The notes under the pieces were generated by a model. That model searched no databases. It saw nothing but the letters and a program-made list of their open reading frames with translations, and was not told where the DNA came from. A program made the position numbers and the translations under genes. From contig CAUJFM010000270.1 of the NCBI GenBank assembly GCA_963169595.1, positions 1-17,925 of the forward strand: a stretch of DNA of 17,925 bases, in the 5' to 3' direction. The stretch comes from Bacteroidota bacterium (lineage in GTDB: Bacteria; Bacteroidota; Bacteroidia; Flavobacteriales_F; PHOS-HE28). Positions 7,136-13,751 of this stretch are shown here, in pieces. Positions within the stretch are counted from its first letter, which is position 1. Each line of letters begins with the position of its first letter.

Positions 7136-8773
7136 TCAGCGCTTCACGCTACCCTCCACCACCCTTCCAACGGAGGCATCCGGCAGGGCCATACCCACAA
7201 TGGCCGCTATGGTGGGCGCGATGTCCGCGATGGCCGTGCGCTCCAGCACCTCTCCCGAACGGACCCCCTGCCCGTACCAAATGACCGGTACGTGGGTGTC
7301 GTAGTTCCAACCACTGCCGTGCGTGGTGCCTTTGCCGGAGGGAACTCCCTCGGCCTCGATATACCCCGGCCGCAGGGCATAGACGATATCCCCGCAGCGC
7401 TGGGACATGAAGCCATTGGCCAACATCCGGTGCAGCTCGTTCCGGGGATGACCTTGCTGCAATTGTTCACGCGTGACCGCCACGGCAACAGCGGGATGCT
7501 CCATCAAGCGGCGCGCGAACTGCTCCAAGGCCGTCTCCGAGCCACTGAGGTGCACTTGACCGTCCATGACGTTCTCCAACGTACCGAGCTGGCCCCCGCT
7601 CACCTGCGCCGGCATGCTCTTCCAGATCTCCTGGGCCAGGGCCTGCATGTCCACATAGCCAGCACTCGCCTGCTGGTCCTTCAGGTATTGCGGCACATCC
7701 GAAGCGCCATGGTCGGCGGTGAGGAAGACGGTGTACCGGCCGGCACCGACCCGCTCATCCAAGGCCTTCAGCAGGCGTGCGATCTCCTGGTCCAGCCGGA
7801 TGTACATGTCCTCCTCCTCGATCGAGCGCGGACCCACGCGGTGTCCCAGGATGTCGGGCGCACTGTAGCTCAAGGCGAGCAGGTCGGTGATGGCATCCCG
7901 GCCCAGCTCCTCGCCGTCCATGGCCGCCAGCGCGAGGTCCGTGGTGAAGGTGTTCCCCCATGGGGTGTACGACAGCAGTTCTAGTCCGCTGCCCGCCCGC
8001 CGCAGGCTGTCGAGGTTCACGGGCAGGATGGGTCGCAGTCCCCGGGCCAAGGGCACTTCGTAGGGGCTGTCGTCCGGAAGCGGTGTGTGGTAGCGCTCCC
8101 GTGGGAGCAGTGGCGACCACGTGTTCTTCAGGTACTTCTCGGGAAGGGCCAGCGCGTTGAACTGCTGCACCCAGGCGGGCAGTTCGTCGCGGTACCAGGT
8201 GCTGGTGACCACCTTCCCCTCGCTGCCACCGATGTACCAGTAGGCCCCATCGCCCATGCGTCCGATGGGCAGCACGGCAGAGCGGTCCTTCAGCGCCACA
8301 CCGATGGTCCGCGCCTTGCCATCGAAACGCAGCTCGAGCTCATCGGCGATGGTGGTGGACAGCAATTGCACGGGGGAGCGCTGCGCGGCGGGCGAGGCAC
8401 TGCCCACCCCCTTCACCAAGGTATCCTCCACGCAGTACACGGTGCGGCGGGACCGTGGATCGAAGCGGTCGTTCGAGACGATGCCATGATGGGCCGGTGT
8501 GGTGCCCGTGTAGATGCTGGCATGCCCGGGGCCCGTGAACGTGGGCATGTAGGTGAAGTGTGCATCACGCTGGAAAGAGCCCTGCTTGATCAGGCGTTTG
8601 AAGCCGTCCTCGCCGAAGTTGTCCCAGTAGCGATAGATGTAGTCCGTGCGCATCTGGTCCACCACGATACCCACGACCAAGCGCGGCGGAGCCTGCCAGG
8701 TGGGCAACGATGCATCCTGCGCGGACAACCGCAGGGTGACGAGGAGAAGAGCGACCAGGAACGGATGCTTCAT
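7136..8773 (-). CDS. pafA: PafA-type alkaline phosphatase
   Basis: A 545-residue exported phosphomonoesterase of the alkaline phosphatase superfamily. The signal peptide is MKHPFLVALLLVTLRLSAQ, with cleavage likely near residue 19. The active-site set of Elizabethkingia PafA is all present at nearly the same numbering. Zinc ligands are D39 (GIVVDQMRTD), D307 and H311 (SAPDILGH), D354 and H355 (LTADHGA) and H485 (TTHGSGWN). The nucleophile is T80 (PTFTGPGH). N101 (VSNDRFD) and the K162-D-R164 motif (ALKDRSA) contact the phosphate. Length is typical. It is expected to release phosphate from organophosphates in the periplasm, and the characterised PafA enzymes act independently of phosphate supply. 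Its ATG overlaps the crcB stop by four bases, so it is the last gene of the hpt-adk-obg-PAP2-crcB run. Confidence 0.93.
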   Translation of the reverse strand: MKHPFLVALLLVTLRLSAQDASLPTWQAPPRLVVGIVVDQMRTDYIYRYWDNFGEDGFKRLIKQGSFQRDAHFTYMPTFTGPGHASIYTGTTPAHHGIVSNDRFDPRSRRTVYCVEDTLVKGVGSASPAAQRSPVQLLSTTIADELELRFDGKARTIGVALKDRSAVLPIGRMGDGAYWYIGGSEGKVVTSTWYRDELPAWVQQFNALALPEKYLKNTWSPLLPRERYHTPLPDDSPYEVPLARGLRPILPVNLDSLRRAGSGLELLSYTPWGNTFTTDLALAAMDGEELGRDAITDLLALSYSAPDILGHRVGPRSIEEEDMYIRLDQEIARLLKALDERVGAGRYTVFLTADHGASDVPQYLKDQQASAGYVDMQALAQEIWKSMPAQVSGGQLGTLENVMDGQVHLSGSETALEQFARRLMEHPAVAVAVTREQLQQGHPRNELHRMLANGFMSQRCGDIVYALRPGYIEAEGVPSGKGTTHGSGWNYDTHVPVIWYGQGVRSGEVLERTAIADIAPTIAAIVGMALPDASVGRVVEGSVKR

Positions 8774-9135
8774 GAGGAACGCGCCAGAAGATGGAACAGA
8801 AGGATGCCAGCCCCCACGCTCACCACGATGTTGAGGATCGCGTGGCCGATCAGTCCGTCACGCAGCAGCAGGTAGTTCTCGTGGCTGAACGTGCTCAGGG
8901 TGCTGAAGCCGCCGCAGAAACCGATCGCGAGCAGGGCCCGCCAGTGCTCACGTCCGGGAAGATGCACCTGCCAGCTCATCACCAACCACGCCAGGAGCCC
9001 TGTGGCGGCGAGGTTGGCGGCCAGGGTGGCCCAGGGAAAGACCCCAAGGTCCAGCCGGAGGAACAGCCTGCTCAGCGCGTACCGGGCCACGCTGCCCAAG
9101 CCTCCTCCGAGAAAGACCGCCAGCCAGAGCTTCAT
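8770..9135 (-). CDS. crcB: Fluoride channel CrcB/Fluc
   Basis: A 121-residue inner-membrane protein with four predicted helices that works as a dual-topology dimer and exports fluoride. Recognised elements are GGGLGSVARYALSR at 10-23 with the conserved Arg18, PWATLAANLAATG at 34-46 with N41, and GFCGGFSTLSTFSHE at 72-86. In the last motif the family usually reads T-(T)-F-S-T-F. Here the first Phe of the pair is Leu80 while Phe83 is kept. It overlaps the PAP2 stop and the pafA start by four bases each. No fluoride riboswitch fits upstream, because there is no gap before the gene. The start at 9135 gives the standard family length; the open frame upstream lies inside the PAP2 gene. Confidence 0.94.
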   Translation of the reverse strand: MKLWLAVFLGGGLGSVARYALSRLFLRLDLGVFPWATLAANLAATGLLAWLVMSWQVHLPGREHWRALLAIGFCGGFSTLSTFSHENYLLLRDGLIGHAILNIVVSVGAGILLFHLLARSS

Positions 9136-9728
9136 GGGATGGACCGATGGTTGCAGATCGCCCGGAAACCACGAACGGCCAATGCCCCGATGAGCCCCCC
9201 ATAGAGGCCGCCCACGAGCACATCGCCGGGATAGTGCACCCCAAGATAGATCCGGCTGTAGGTGACGAGCGCTGCCCACACGAACAAGAGCGGTACTGCC
9301 CAGCGCGGCCGGCCCGACAGGATGCCGCTCATGAACATGGCGATGCCGAAGTGGTTGCTGGCATGTGACGATACAAAGCCGAACTGCCCGCCCCGGTAGA
9401 CCTGCCCATCCGGGCCAACGAGCAGATGGATGTGATCCTGCAACGCGGCCACATGGCTCGGCCGCAGTCGCTGCACCGTGTTCTTGAAGAGGACCACGGA
9501 GCCGGTATCGGTGCACACTACCATGAGGGCGATGACCGGAACGGACCACGCCAGACCCCGCCAGCCATATCGCCGCCGGATCAGGTAGAGGAAGAACACA
9601 TAAAGGGGGATCCACAGCTGCAGGTCGCTGACGTGCCACATGAACCCATCCAGCCAGGGCGCATGAAGCCCGTTCAGGAAGAGGAAAGCGGCCCGGTCCA
9701 GGGCATCGAGCTGTTCGATCAGGCCCAT
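9132..9728 (-). CDS. PAP2-family membrane phosphatase
   Basis: A 198-residue integral membrane phosphatase with about five to six hydrophobic segments. All three PAP2 motifs are visible. Motif 1 is K82-x6-R89-P90 (KNTVQRLRP). Motif 2 is FVSSHASNHFG around 118-128 with H122, where SSHA replaces the common PSGH. Motif 3 is S158-R159-x5-H165-x3-D169 (SRIYLGVHYPGD). Such enzymes dephosphorylate lipid phosphates, for example undecaprenyl pyrophosphate, phosphatidylglycerol phosphate or lipid A, on the outer face of the inner membrane. The exact substrate cannot be read from sequence. Its start lies 10 bases inside the end of obg, and its stop overlaps crcB. Confidence 0.92.
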   Translation of the reverse strand: MGLIEQLDALDRAAFLFLNGLHAPWLDGFMWHVSDLQLWIPLYVFFLYLIRRRYGWRGLAWSVPVIALMVVCTDTGSVVLFKNTVQRLRPSHVAALQDHIHLLVGPDGQVYRGGQFGFVSSHASNHFGIAMFMSGILSGRPRWAVPLLFVWAALVTYSRIYLGVHYPGDVLVGGLYGGLIGALAVRGFRAICNHRSIP

Positions 9729-10732
9729 GCGTCGCTGTCGGCGGAAGGCGTCCCGTGGAGCATGCGCCAGAGCTTGTCCTTCAGTTCGTCCAGTCCGATG
9801 CGTGCCACGCTGGAGATCATCACGTGGTCCACGCCCTTGGGCAGCTCGCGGCGCAACTGTTCCATCAGCTCATTGTCCAGCATGTCGCACTTGGTGATGG
9901 CCAGCAGGCGCGACTTGTCCAGCAATTCAGGGGAATACTCACGCAGTTCGTTCAGCAGCACCTGGTAATCGTGCGCGATGTCGGCACTGTCCGCAGGGAC
10001 CATGAACAGCAGCACGCTGTTGCGCTCGATATGCCGCAGGAAGCGCAATCCAAGCCCGCGACCCTCATGTGCCCCTTCGATGATTCCGGGGATGTCGGCC
10101 AACACAAAGCTCTTGTGGTCGCGGTAGGGCACGATGCCCAGGTTCGGGGTGAGCGTGGTGAACGCGTAGTCGGCGATCTTGGGCTTGGCCGCGGTGACCA
10201 CGCTGAGCAGGGTGCTCTTGCCCGCGTTGGGGAAGCCCACGAGGCCCACATCCGCGAGCACCTTCAGCTCCACCACCACCCACTTCTCAATGCCGGGCTC
10301 GCCGGGCTGTGCATAGCGCGGGGTCTGGTTGGTGCTGGTCTTGAAGTGCTGGTTGCCCAACCCGCCCCGGCCACCGGAGAACAGGACGTGCTCCTCACCG
10401 TCGCGGGTCACTTCACAGAGCACCTCGCCGGTCTCATCATCCTTCACCACGGTGCCCAGTGGCAGTTCGATCACCTGGTCGCGGCCACTGGCCCCGGAAC
10501 ACTGGTTGCTGCCGCCGCCCTCACCGTCACCGGCAATGACGTGCTTGGTGTAACGCAGGTGCAGCAGGGTCCAGAGCTGGGCGTTGCCCCGCACGATGAT
10601 GTGACCGCCACGGCCACCGTCACCGCCATCGGGGCCGCCCTTGGGCATGTACTTCTCACGGCGCAGGTGATTGCTCCCCTTGCCCCCCTTGCCGGAACGG
10701 CATTCGATACGGATATGGTCGATGAAGTTCAT
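9719..10732 (-). CDS. obg: GTPase Obg (ObgE/CgtA)
   Basis: A 337-residue GTPase involved in 50S ribosome assembly and stress control. The N-terminal Obg fold (1-158) is glycine-rich, with RSGKGGKGSNHLRREKY and GGPDGGDGGRGGH. The G domain follows: G1 GFPNAGKST at 166-174, switch I with FTTLTPNLG at 191-199, G3 DIPGIIEGA at 213-221, G4 TKCD at 280-283 and G5 ISSVA at 306-310. The first G4 residue is Thr instead of Asn, as I recall is common in Bacteroidota Obg. There is no OCT domain, so the length is normal for the short form. The start MNFIDHIRIE at 10732 matches the family, and upstream in-frame sequence is not conserved. It follows adk after a 66-base gap and overlaps the PAP2 start. Confidence 0.96.
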   Translation of the reverse strand: MNFIDHIRIECRSGKGGKGSNHLRREKYMPKGGPDGGDGGRGGHIIVRGNAQLWTLLHLRYTKHVIAGDGEGGGSNQCSGASGRDQVIELPLGTVVKDDETGEVLCEVTRDGEEHVLFSGGRGGLGNQHFKTSTNQTPRYAQPGEPGIEKWVVVELKVLADVGLVGFPNAGKSTLLSVVTAAKPKIADYAFTTLTPNLGIVPYRDHKSFVLADIPGIIEGAHEGRGLGLRFLRHIERNSVLLFMVPADSADIAHDYQVLLNELREYSPELLDKSRLLAITKCDMLDNELMEQLRRELPKGVDHVMISSVARIGLDELKDKLWRMLHGTPSADSDAWA

Positions 10733-10763
10733 GTGCCCGATGGTCCATTTGTTCCTGTGGTCA

Positions 10764-10779
10764 TGTGCGGGTGCGCACA
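10764..10779. other. Short hairpin between adk and obg
   Basis: A perfect 6-base inverted repeat (TGTGCG and CGCACA) with a 4-base loop sits in the 66-base gap between adk and obg. It is not followed by a T-run on either strand, so it is not a classical terminator. It could tune mRNA stability between the two genes or be chance. Confidence 0.3.
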
Positions 10780-10798
10780 CGATCGCACGGGCCCATGT

Positions 10799-11371
10799 TC
10801 AGCCGATCGCCTTGACCAGGCGTGCGGTGATCTCCGCGATGGTGCCCACCCCTTCGACCGCCTTGTACTTGCCCTGCGCGCCGTAGTAATCCTTCAGCGG
10901 CGCGGTCTTGCTCTCGTACTCGCGGATGCGGTTGCGGATCACGGCCTCGTCCTGATCGTCGGCACGGCCGCTGGTGGCTCCGCGTCCGAGCAGTCGCTTC
11001 ACCAGTTCCTCTTCCGGCACTTCCAGGGCGAGCATGGCCACGATGGGCTCCAGCTTCTCGTTGAGCATGGCATCGAGCGCCTCGGCCTGGGCCTTGGTGC
11101 GCGGGAACCCATCGAAGATGAAGCCCTTCGCATCGAGGTTCGCCTCGATCTTGTTCCGGATCATGCCGATGACCACCGCATCGGGGACCAGTTGTCCCAC
11201 ATCCATCAGCTCCTTGGCCTGCAGCCCGAGCTCGGTCTCCTCCTTGATCTCGGCGCGCAGCAGGTCACCGGTGCTCAGATGCACCAATCCGTAATGCTCG
11301 ATCAGAAAGGTGCTTTGCGTTCCCTTCCCTGCGCCCGGGGGGCCGAAAAGGACAATGTTCAGCTTCTTCAT
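10799..11371 (-). CDS. adk: Adenylate kinase
   Basis: A 190-residue kinase that balances 2 ADP with ATP and AMP in the cytoplasm. The P-loop is GPPGAGKGTQS at residues 10-20. STGDLLRAEI follows at 33-42 and supplies AMP-binding residues. FIFDGFPRTKAQAEALD is the second family signature. The LID is short and lacks the four zinc-finger cysteines; it reads LLGRGATSGRADDQ, as usual for Bacteroidota adk. The stop at 10799 leaves 66 bases before obg, and the ATG overlaps the hpt stop by four bases. Length is full. Confidence 0.97.
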   Translation of the reverse strand: MKKLNIVLFGPPGAGKGTQSTFLIEHYGLVHLSTGDLLRAEIKEETELGLQAKELMDVGQLVPDAVVIGMIRNKIEANLDAKGFIFDGFPRTKAQAEALDAMLNEKLEPIVAMLALEVPEEELVKRLLGRGATSGRADDQDEAVIRNRIREYESKTAPLKDYYGAQGKYKAVEGVGTIAEITARLVKAIG

Positions 11372-11910
11372 GCGGGTTGATCAATGATCCGGTAAATGCC
11401 AGTGAGATTGCGGCCAAGGCCGTTGTGATCCAGCCCCGAACCGACCACGAAGGCGTTGGGGATGCGGATGGCCACATGGTCGATGGGGACCTGCTGCTTG
11501 TAGGCATCAGGCTTGAACAGCAGGGTGGCGATACGCACACTGGCCGGGTGCCGGTCACGCAGCAGGTCGAGGATGTGGACAATGGTGCTGCCGGTGTCCA
11601 CGATATCCTCCAGGATGACGATGTGGCGCCCCTCGATCCGCTCGTTGAAGCCGATGAGGTCCGTGACCTTGCCCGAACTGCTGGTGCCATGGTAGCTGGC
11701 CACCTTCACGAAGGTGATCTCACATTCGATGGTGAGGCGCTTGAGCAGTTCCGTGGCGAAGAAGAACGCACCGTTCAGGACGCCCACGAACAAGGGGCGC
11801 TGGCCGGCATAGTGCGCATTCAGCTCCTGGGCCACGCGCGTCACGGCCGCGTTCACCTCGTTCTCGGAAATGAACTGTTCGAATTCGTGCTCATGCAGAC
11901 GTACGCGCAT
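11368..11910 (-). CDS. hpt: Hypoxanthine phosphoribosyltransferase
   Basis: A 180-residue type I phosphoribosyltransferase that salvages hypoxanthine and often guanine to IMP and GMP using PRPP. The PRPP loop is VILEDIVDTGST at 98-109. The substrate-side segment FVGVLNGAFFFATEL lies at 41-55. The flexible loop has SYHGTSSSG around 72-80, and the C terminus has VVGSGLDHNGLGRNL. I chose the ATG at 11910, giving MRVRLHEHEF, instead of the GTG at 11931. The GTG would overlap the candidate -7 element and adds seven unconserved residues. The gene is first in the hpt-adk-obg run, and its stop is coupled to adk by ATGA. Confidence 0.96.
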   Translation of the reverse strand: MRVRLHEHEFEQFISENEVNAAVTRVAQELNAHYAGQRPLFVGVLNGAFFFATELLKRLTIECEITFVKVASYHGTSSSGKVTDLIGFNERIEGRHIVILEDIVDTGSTIVHILDLLRDRHPASVRIATLLFKPDAYKQQVPIDHVAIRIPNAFVVGSGLDHNGLGRNLTGIYRIIDQPA

Positions 11911-11930
11911 GGTTCGGGCAAAGTGGGGCA

Positions 11931-11938
11931 CGAAGGTA
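11931..11938 (-). promoter_or_regulatory. Candidate -7 element of the hpt operon
   Basis: On the minus strand the octamer reads TACCTTCG, matching TAnnTTTG at all but one fixed base. It ends 20 bases before the hpt ATG at 11910, nearly the same spacing as the octamer before ltaE. It lies in the 81-base gap after hisF, the natural place for an operon promoter. No convincing -33 TTG was found. Confidence 0.45.
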
Positions 11939-11991
11939 GCGATCGGGTCGTGCGCCGACCACCACGAACGGGCCCGCTCTGGAACGTGCGC

Positions 11992-12777
11992 TCAGACCGC
12001 TGCGCGGCCACTGCGTTCGCGGAAGGCCTGGTCCACCGCTCCGGGCGATGGGTAGTTGATGAGGATGGACCGCACGTCGTTCCGCTTGTACACGAACATA
12101 CTGGAAGCGGCCACCGCACTGGCGCCCGCACCAATGGCCGCAGCCAGATCATTGAGGTCACGCGCGCCGCCCAAGGCCACCACCGGGACCTGCACGGCTG
12201 CGGCCACCTCGGCGACCAGCTCCAGATCGTAGCCCTTGAAGGTGCCTTCGCGGTAAATGGCATGGAGCAGGATCTCACCGGCCCCGGCATCAGCAGCCTC
12301 GCGGGCCACCTGCACAGGACCGCGCTTCGCACTGCGGCTGCCCGATCGGCCCACCACACGCAGCCCGCCGAACAGGGGCTTGTCCACATCGATGGAGACC
12401 ATGACGCTCTGCGAACCATAGCTCGCCGCCAATTCAGTGACCAAAGCGGGCCGGTCCAGGAAGGCCGAGCACACCCCCACCTTCTCGATGCCGAGATCGA
12501 AGACGCGCTTGGCATCGTCCACGCTGCGAATGCCACCCGCATATCCGATGGGCATGAAGCACTCCCCGGCCATGCGGCGCAGCAGCTCATGATCGGGCCC
12601 TCGCCCGGCCTTGCTGGCACGGATGTCGGTGATGAGGAGCTCGTCCACCTCCTTGTCGTTGAAGATCCGGATGGCCATCAGGGGGTCGCCGATGTAGCGC
12701 GGCTCGCCAAAGCGAACGGTCTTCACCAGGCGGCCCTGGTCGATGCCCAGCACGGGGATCACGCGAACACGTTTCAT
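11992..12777 (-). CDS. HisF2/WbuZ-like cyclase homologue (sugar acetamidino modification)
   Basis: A 261-residue TIM-barrel protein homologous to HisF, but of the HisF2/WbuZ (LPS acetamidino) type. Family-specific stretches include VRFGEPRYIGDPLMAIRIFN at 21-40, AGECFMPIGYAGGI at 70-83, SQSVMVSID at 122-130 and ILINYPSP at 238-245. These match my recollection of Pseudomonas HisF2 better than histidine-pathway HisF. The first catalytic aspartate of HisF (D11) is Gly here; the second, D130, is kept. The usual DRDGT phosphate loop reads YREGT at 175-179. By family knowledge HisF2 channels ammonia from HisH2 to a sugar amidotransferase (WbpG/WbuX type) that makes acetamidino sugars in surface glycans. 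No such partner is in the window. The ATG overlaps the HisH stop (ATGA). Confidence 0.85.
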   Translation of the reverse strand: MKRVRVIPVLGIDQGRLVKTVRFGEPRYIGDPLMAIRIFNDKEVDELLITDIRASKAGRGPDHELLRRMAGECFMPIGYAGGIRSVDDAKRVFDLGIEKVGVCSAFLDRPALVTELAASYGSQSVMVSIDVDKPLFGGLRVVGRSGSRSAKRGPVQVAREAADAGAGEILLHAIYREGTFKGYDLELVAEVAAAVQVPVVALGGARDLNDLAAAIGAGASAVAASSMFVYKRNDVRSILINYPSPGAVDQAFRERSGRAAV

Positions 12778-13394
12778 GCGGGCTGCCATTGAATGAAGCG
12801 CTCCATCAAGGCCATGCCGAAGCGATGGCTCTTCTCGGGGTGGAACTGAACGCCCACGATGTTCCTCCGGGCCACCGCGCACACGAACGGATAGCCGTGC
12901 TCGCACAGGGCCAGCACATCGGACGGCTCCTCGCACACCATGTGGTAGGCGTGCACGAAGTAGAAGCGTTCCTCCAACCCATCCATGGGAAGAACGGGAT
13001 GATCCTTCTTCACGGTGACCTCGGACCAGCCCATGTGGGGCACCTTGGCCCCGGCCATGCGTTCCTGTACGAACCGGACCACATCGGCCTTGAACCAACC
13101 AAGGCCGGTCGCATGACCTTCCTCACTGGACCGGGCCATCAACTGCATGCCCAGGCAGATGCCGAGGATGGGCTTGCCATCGCGCAGAACGGCCTGGTCC
13201 AGGGCCTCCTGAAGGCCCCGCTGGCGCAGCTGTTCCATGCCCTTGGCGAAATGGCCCACACCGGGCAGGATGAGGCGCGAGGCCGAGGCCACCTCCTCCG
13301 GCGAACTGCTGATGGTGCAATCACCACCGGCCTTCCGCACCATGTTCTCCACGGACGCGAGGTTGCCGAGCCCGTAATCCACAATGATGGTCAT
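12774..13394 (-). CDS. hisH: HisH-type glutamine amidotransferase (HisH2)
   Basis: A 206-residue class I glutaminase subunit. The nucleophile is C80 in LGICLGMQLM, with H185 and E187 of the triad in GVQFHPEKSH. The N terminus MTIIVDYGLGNLASVENM is the HisH signature, and LPGVGHF at 43-49 is also conserved. It releases ammonia from glutamine for its barrel partner. Because the coupled gene encodes a HisF2-like rather than a canonical HisF, this copy probably serves the same glycan-amidation route and not histidine synthesis. No hisA, hisI, hisB or other his genes are next to it. The closest candidate promoter upstream is a perfect TAnnTTTG about 250 bases away. Confidence 0.93.
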   Translation of the reverse strand: MTIIVDYGLGNLASVENMVRKAGGDCTISSSPEEVASASRLILPGVGHFAKGMEQLRQRGLQEALDQAVLRDGKPILGICLGMQLMARSSEEGHATGLGWFKADVVRFVQERMAGAKVPHMGWSEVTVKKDHPVLPMDGLEERFYFVHAYHMVCEEPSDVLALCEHGYPFVCAVARRNIVGVQFHPEKSHRFGMALMERFIQWQPA

Positions 13395-13643
13395 TGGTCA
13401 GGGCGTGAATGGATGGTTGCATGCCGACCAACCGCCTGCGCTGATCGTTCGACCCAAGGGTCGTGGGAACGGGTCAATGGAACTGGAATGCTGCTTCAAC
13501 GCATGAGCGGGCGTTCCGGTTCCGTGAAGGCCGAGGACCAATGCGAACGCACGCCCCGAAGCGTGGAAGATGGTCCGCCCGCCCGTGTGGAATGGGGCAC
13601 TCGTGGAGTTCATCATGCGTGGCGGCCCGTCCTTCCGAAGGGT

Positions 13644-13651
13644 CAAAAGTA
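13644..13651 (-). promoter_or_regulatory. Candidate -7 element for the hisH-hisF2 unit
   Basis: On the minus strand the octamer is TACTTTTG, a perfect match to TAnnTTTG. A CTG, one base off TTG, lies 21 bases upstream, near the usual -33 spacing. It points toward hisH but would leave a leader of roughly 240 bases. Confidence 0.45.
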
Positions 13652-13738
13652 GGCGCGATGGCCGTCCACGTCCAGCGCTTTGGACGCACCGTTGGGCAGT
13701 GCATACCACGGCACCGCGCTCGACTGGCGACCGTACCG

Positions 13739-13746
13739 TACTTTCG
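13739..13746 (+). promoter_or_regulatory. Candidate -7 element before the PorV-like gene
   Basis: The octamer TACTTTCG matches TAnnTTTG except at one position and ends five bases before the ATG at 13752. Such close spacing would give an almost leaderless mRNA. No -33 TTG is evident. Confidence 0.35.
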
Positions 13747-13751
13747 ACCAC

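Larger units (their letters stand above)
13395..13751. other. Divergent intergenic region between hisH and the PorV-like gene
   Basis: This 357-base stretch separates two divergently transcribed units and holds no gene I can support. It contains a perfect TAnnTTTG on the minus strand (13644-13651), a near match on the plus strand (13739-13746) and a 6-base inverted repeat CGACCC/GGGTCG with a 2-base loop at 13450-13463. A 72-codon minus-strand frame (13398-13616) ends three bases before hisH. Its A/T-ending codons are more frequent than in neighbouring genes and it resembles no family, so I treat it as leader sequence. No tRNA fold was seen. Confidence 0.6.

Noticed and set aside
8770..9135. 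Possible fluoride riboswitch for crcB
   Set aside because: crcB overlaps the upstream PAP2 gene, leaving no leader in which a riboswitch could sit.
9755..12792. Two long plus-strand frames (541 and 471 codons) opposite obg, adk, hpt and hisF
   Set aside because: His/Gln/Val-rich translations without motifs, antisense to well-supported genes; shadows of GC-rich codon bias.
12774..13394. Histidine biosynthesis operon
   Set aside because: Only hisH and a HisF2-type partner are present, without hisA, hisB, hisI or others, and the HisF copy lacks the first catalytic aspartate.
13441..13470. tRNA-like T-loop (GTTCGACCC) in the hisH/PorV-like intergenic region
   Set aside because: The flanking bases do not form a T-stem and no anticodon or acceptor arms could be built around it.
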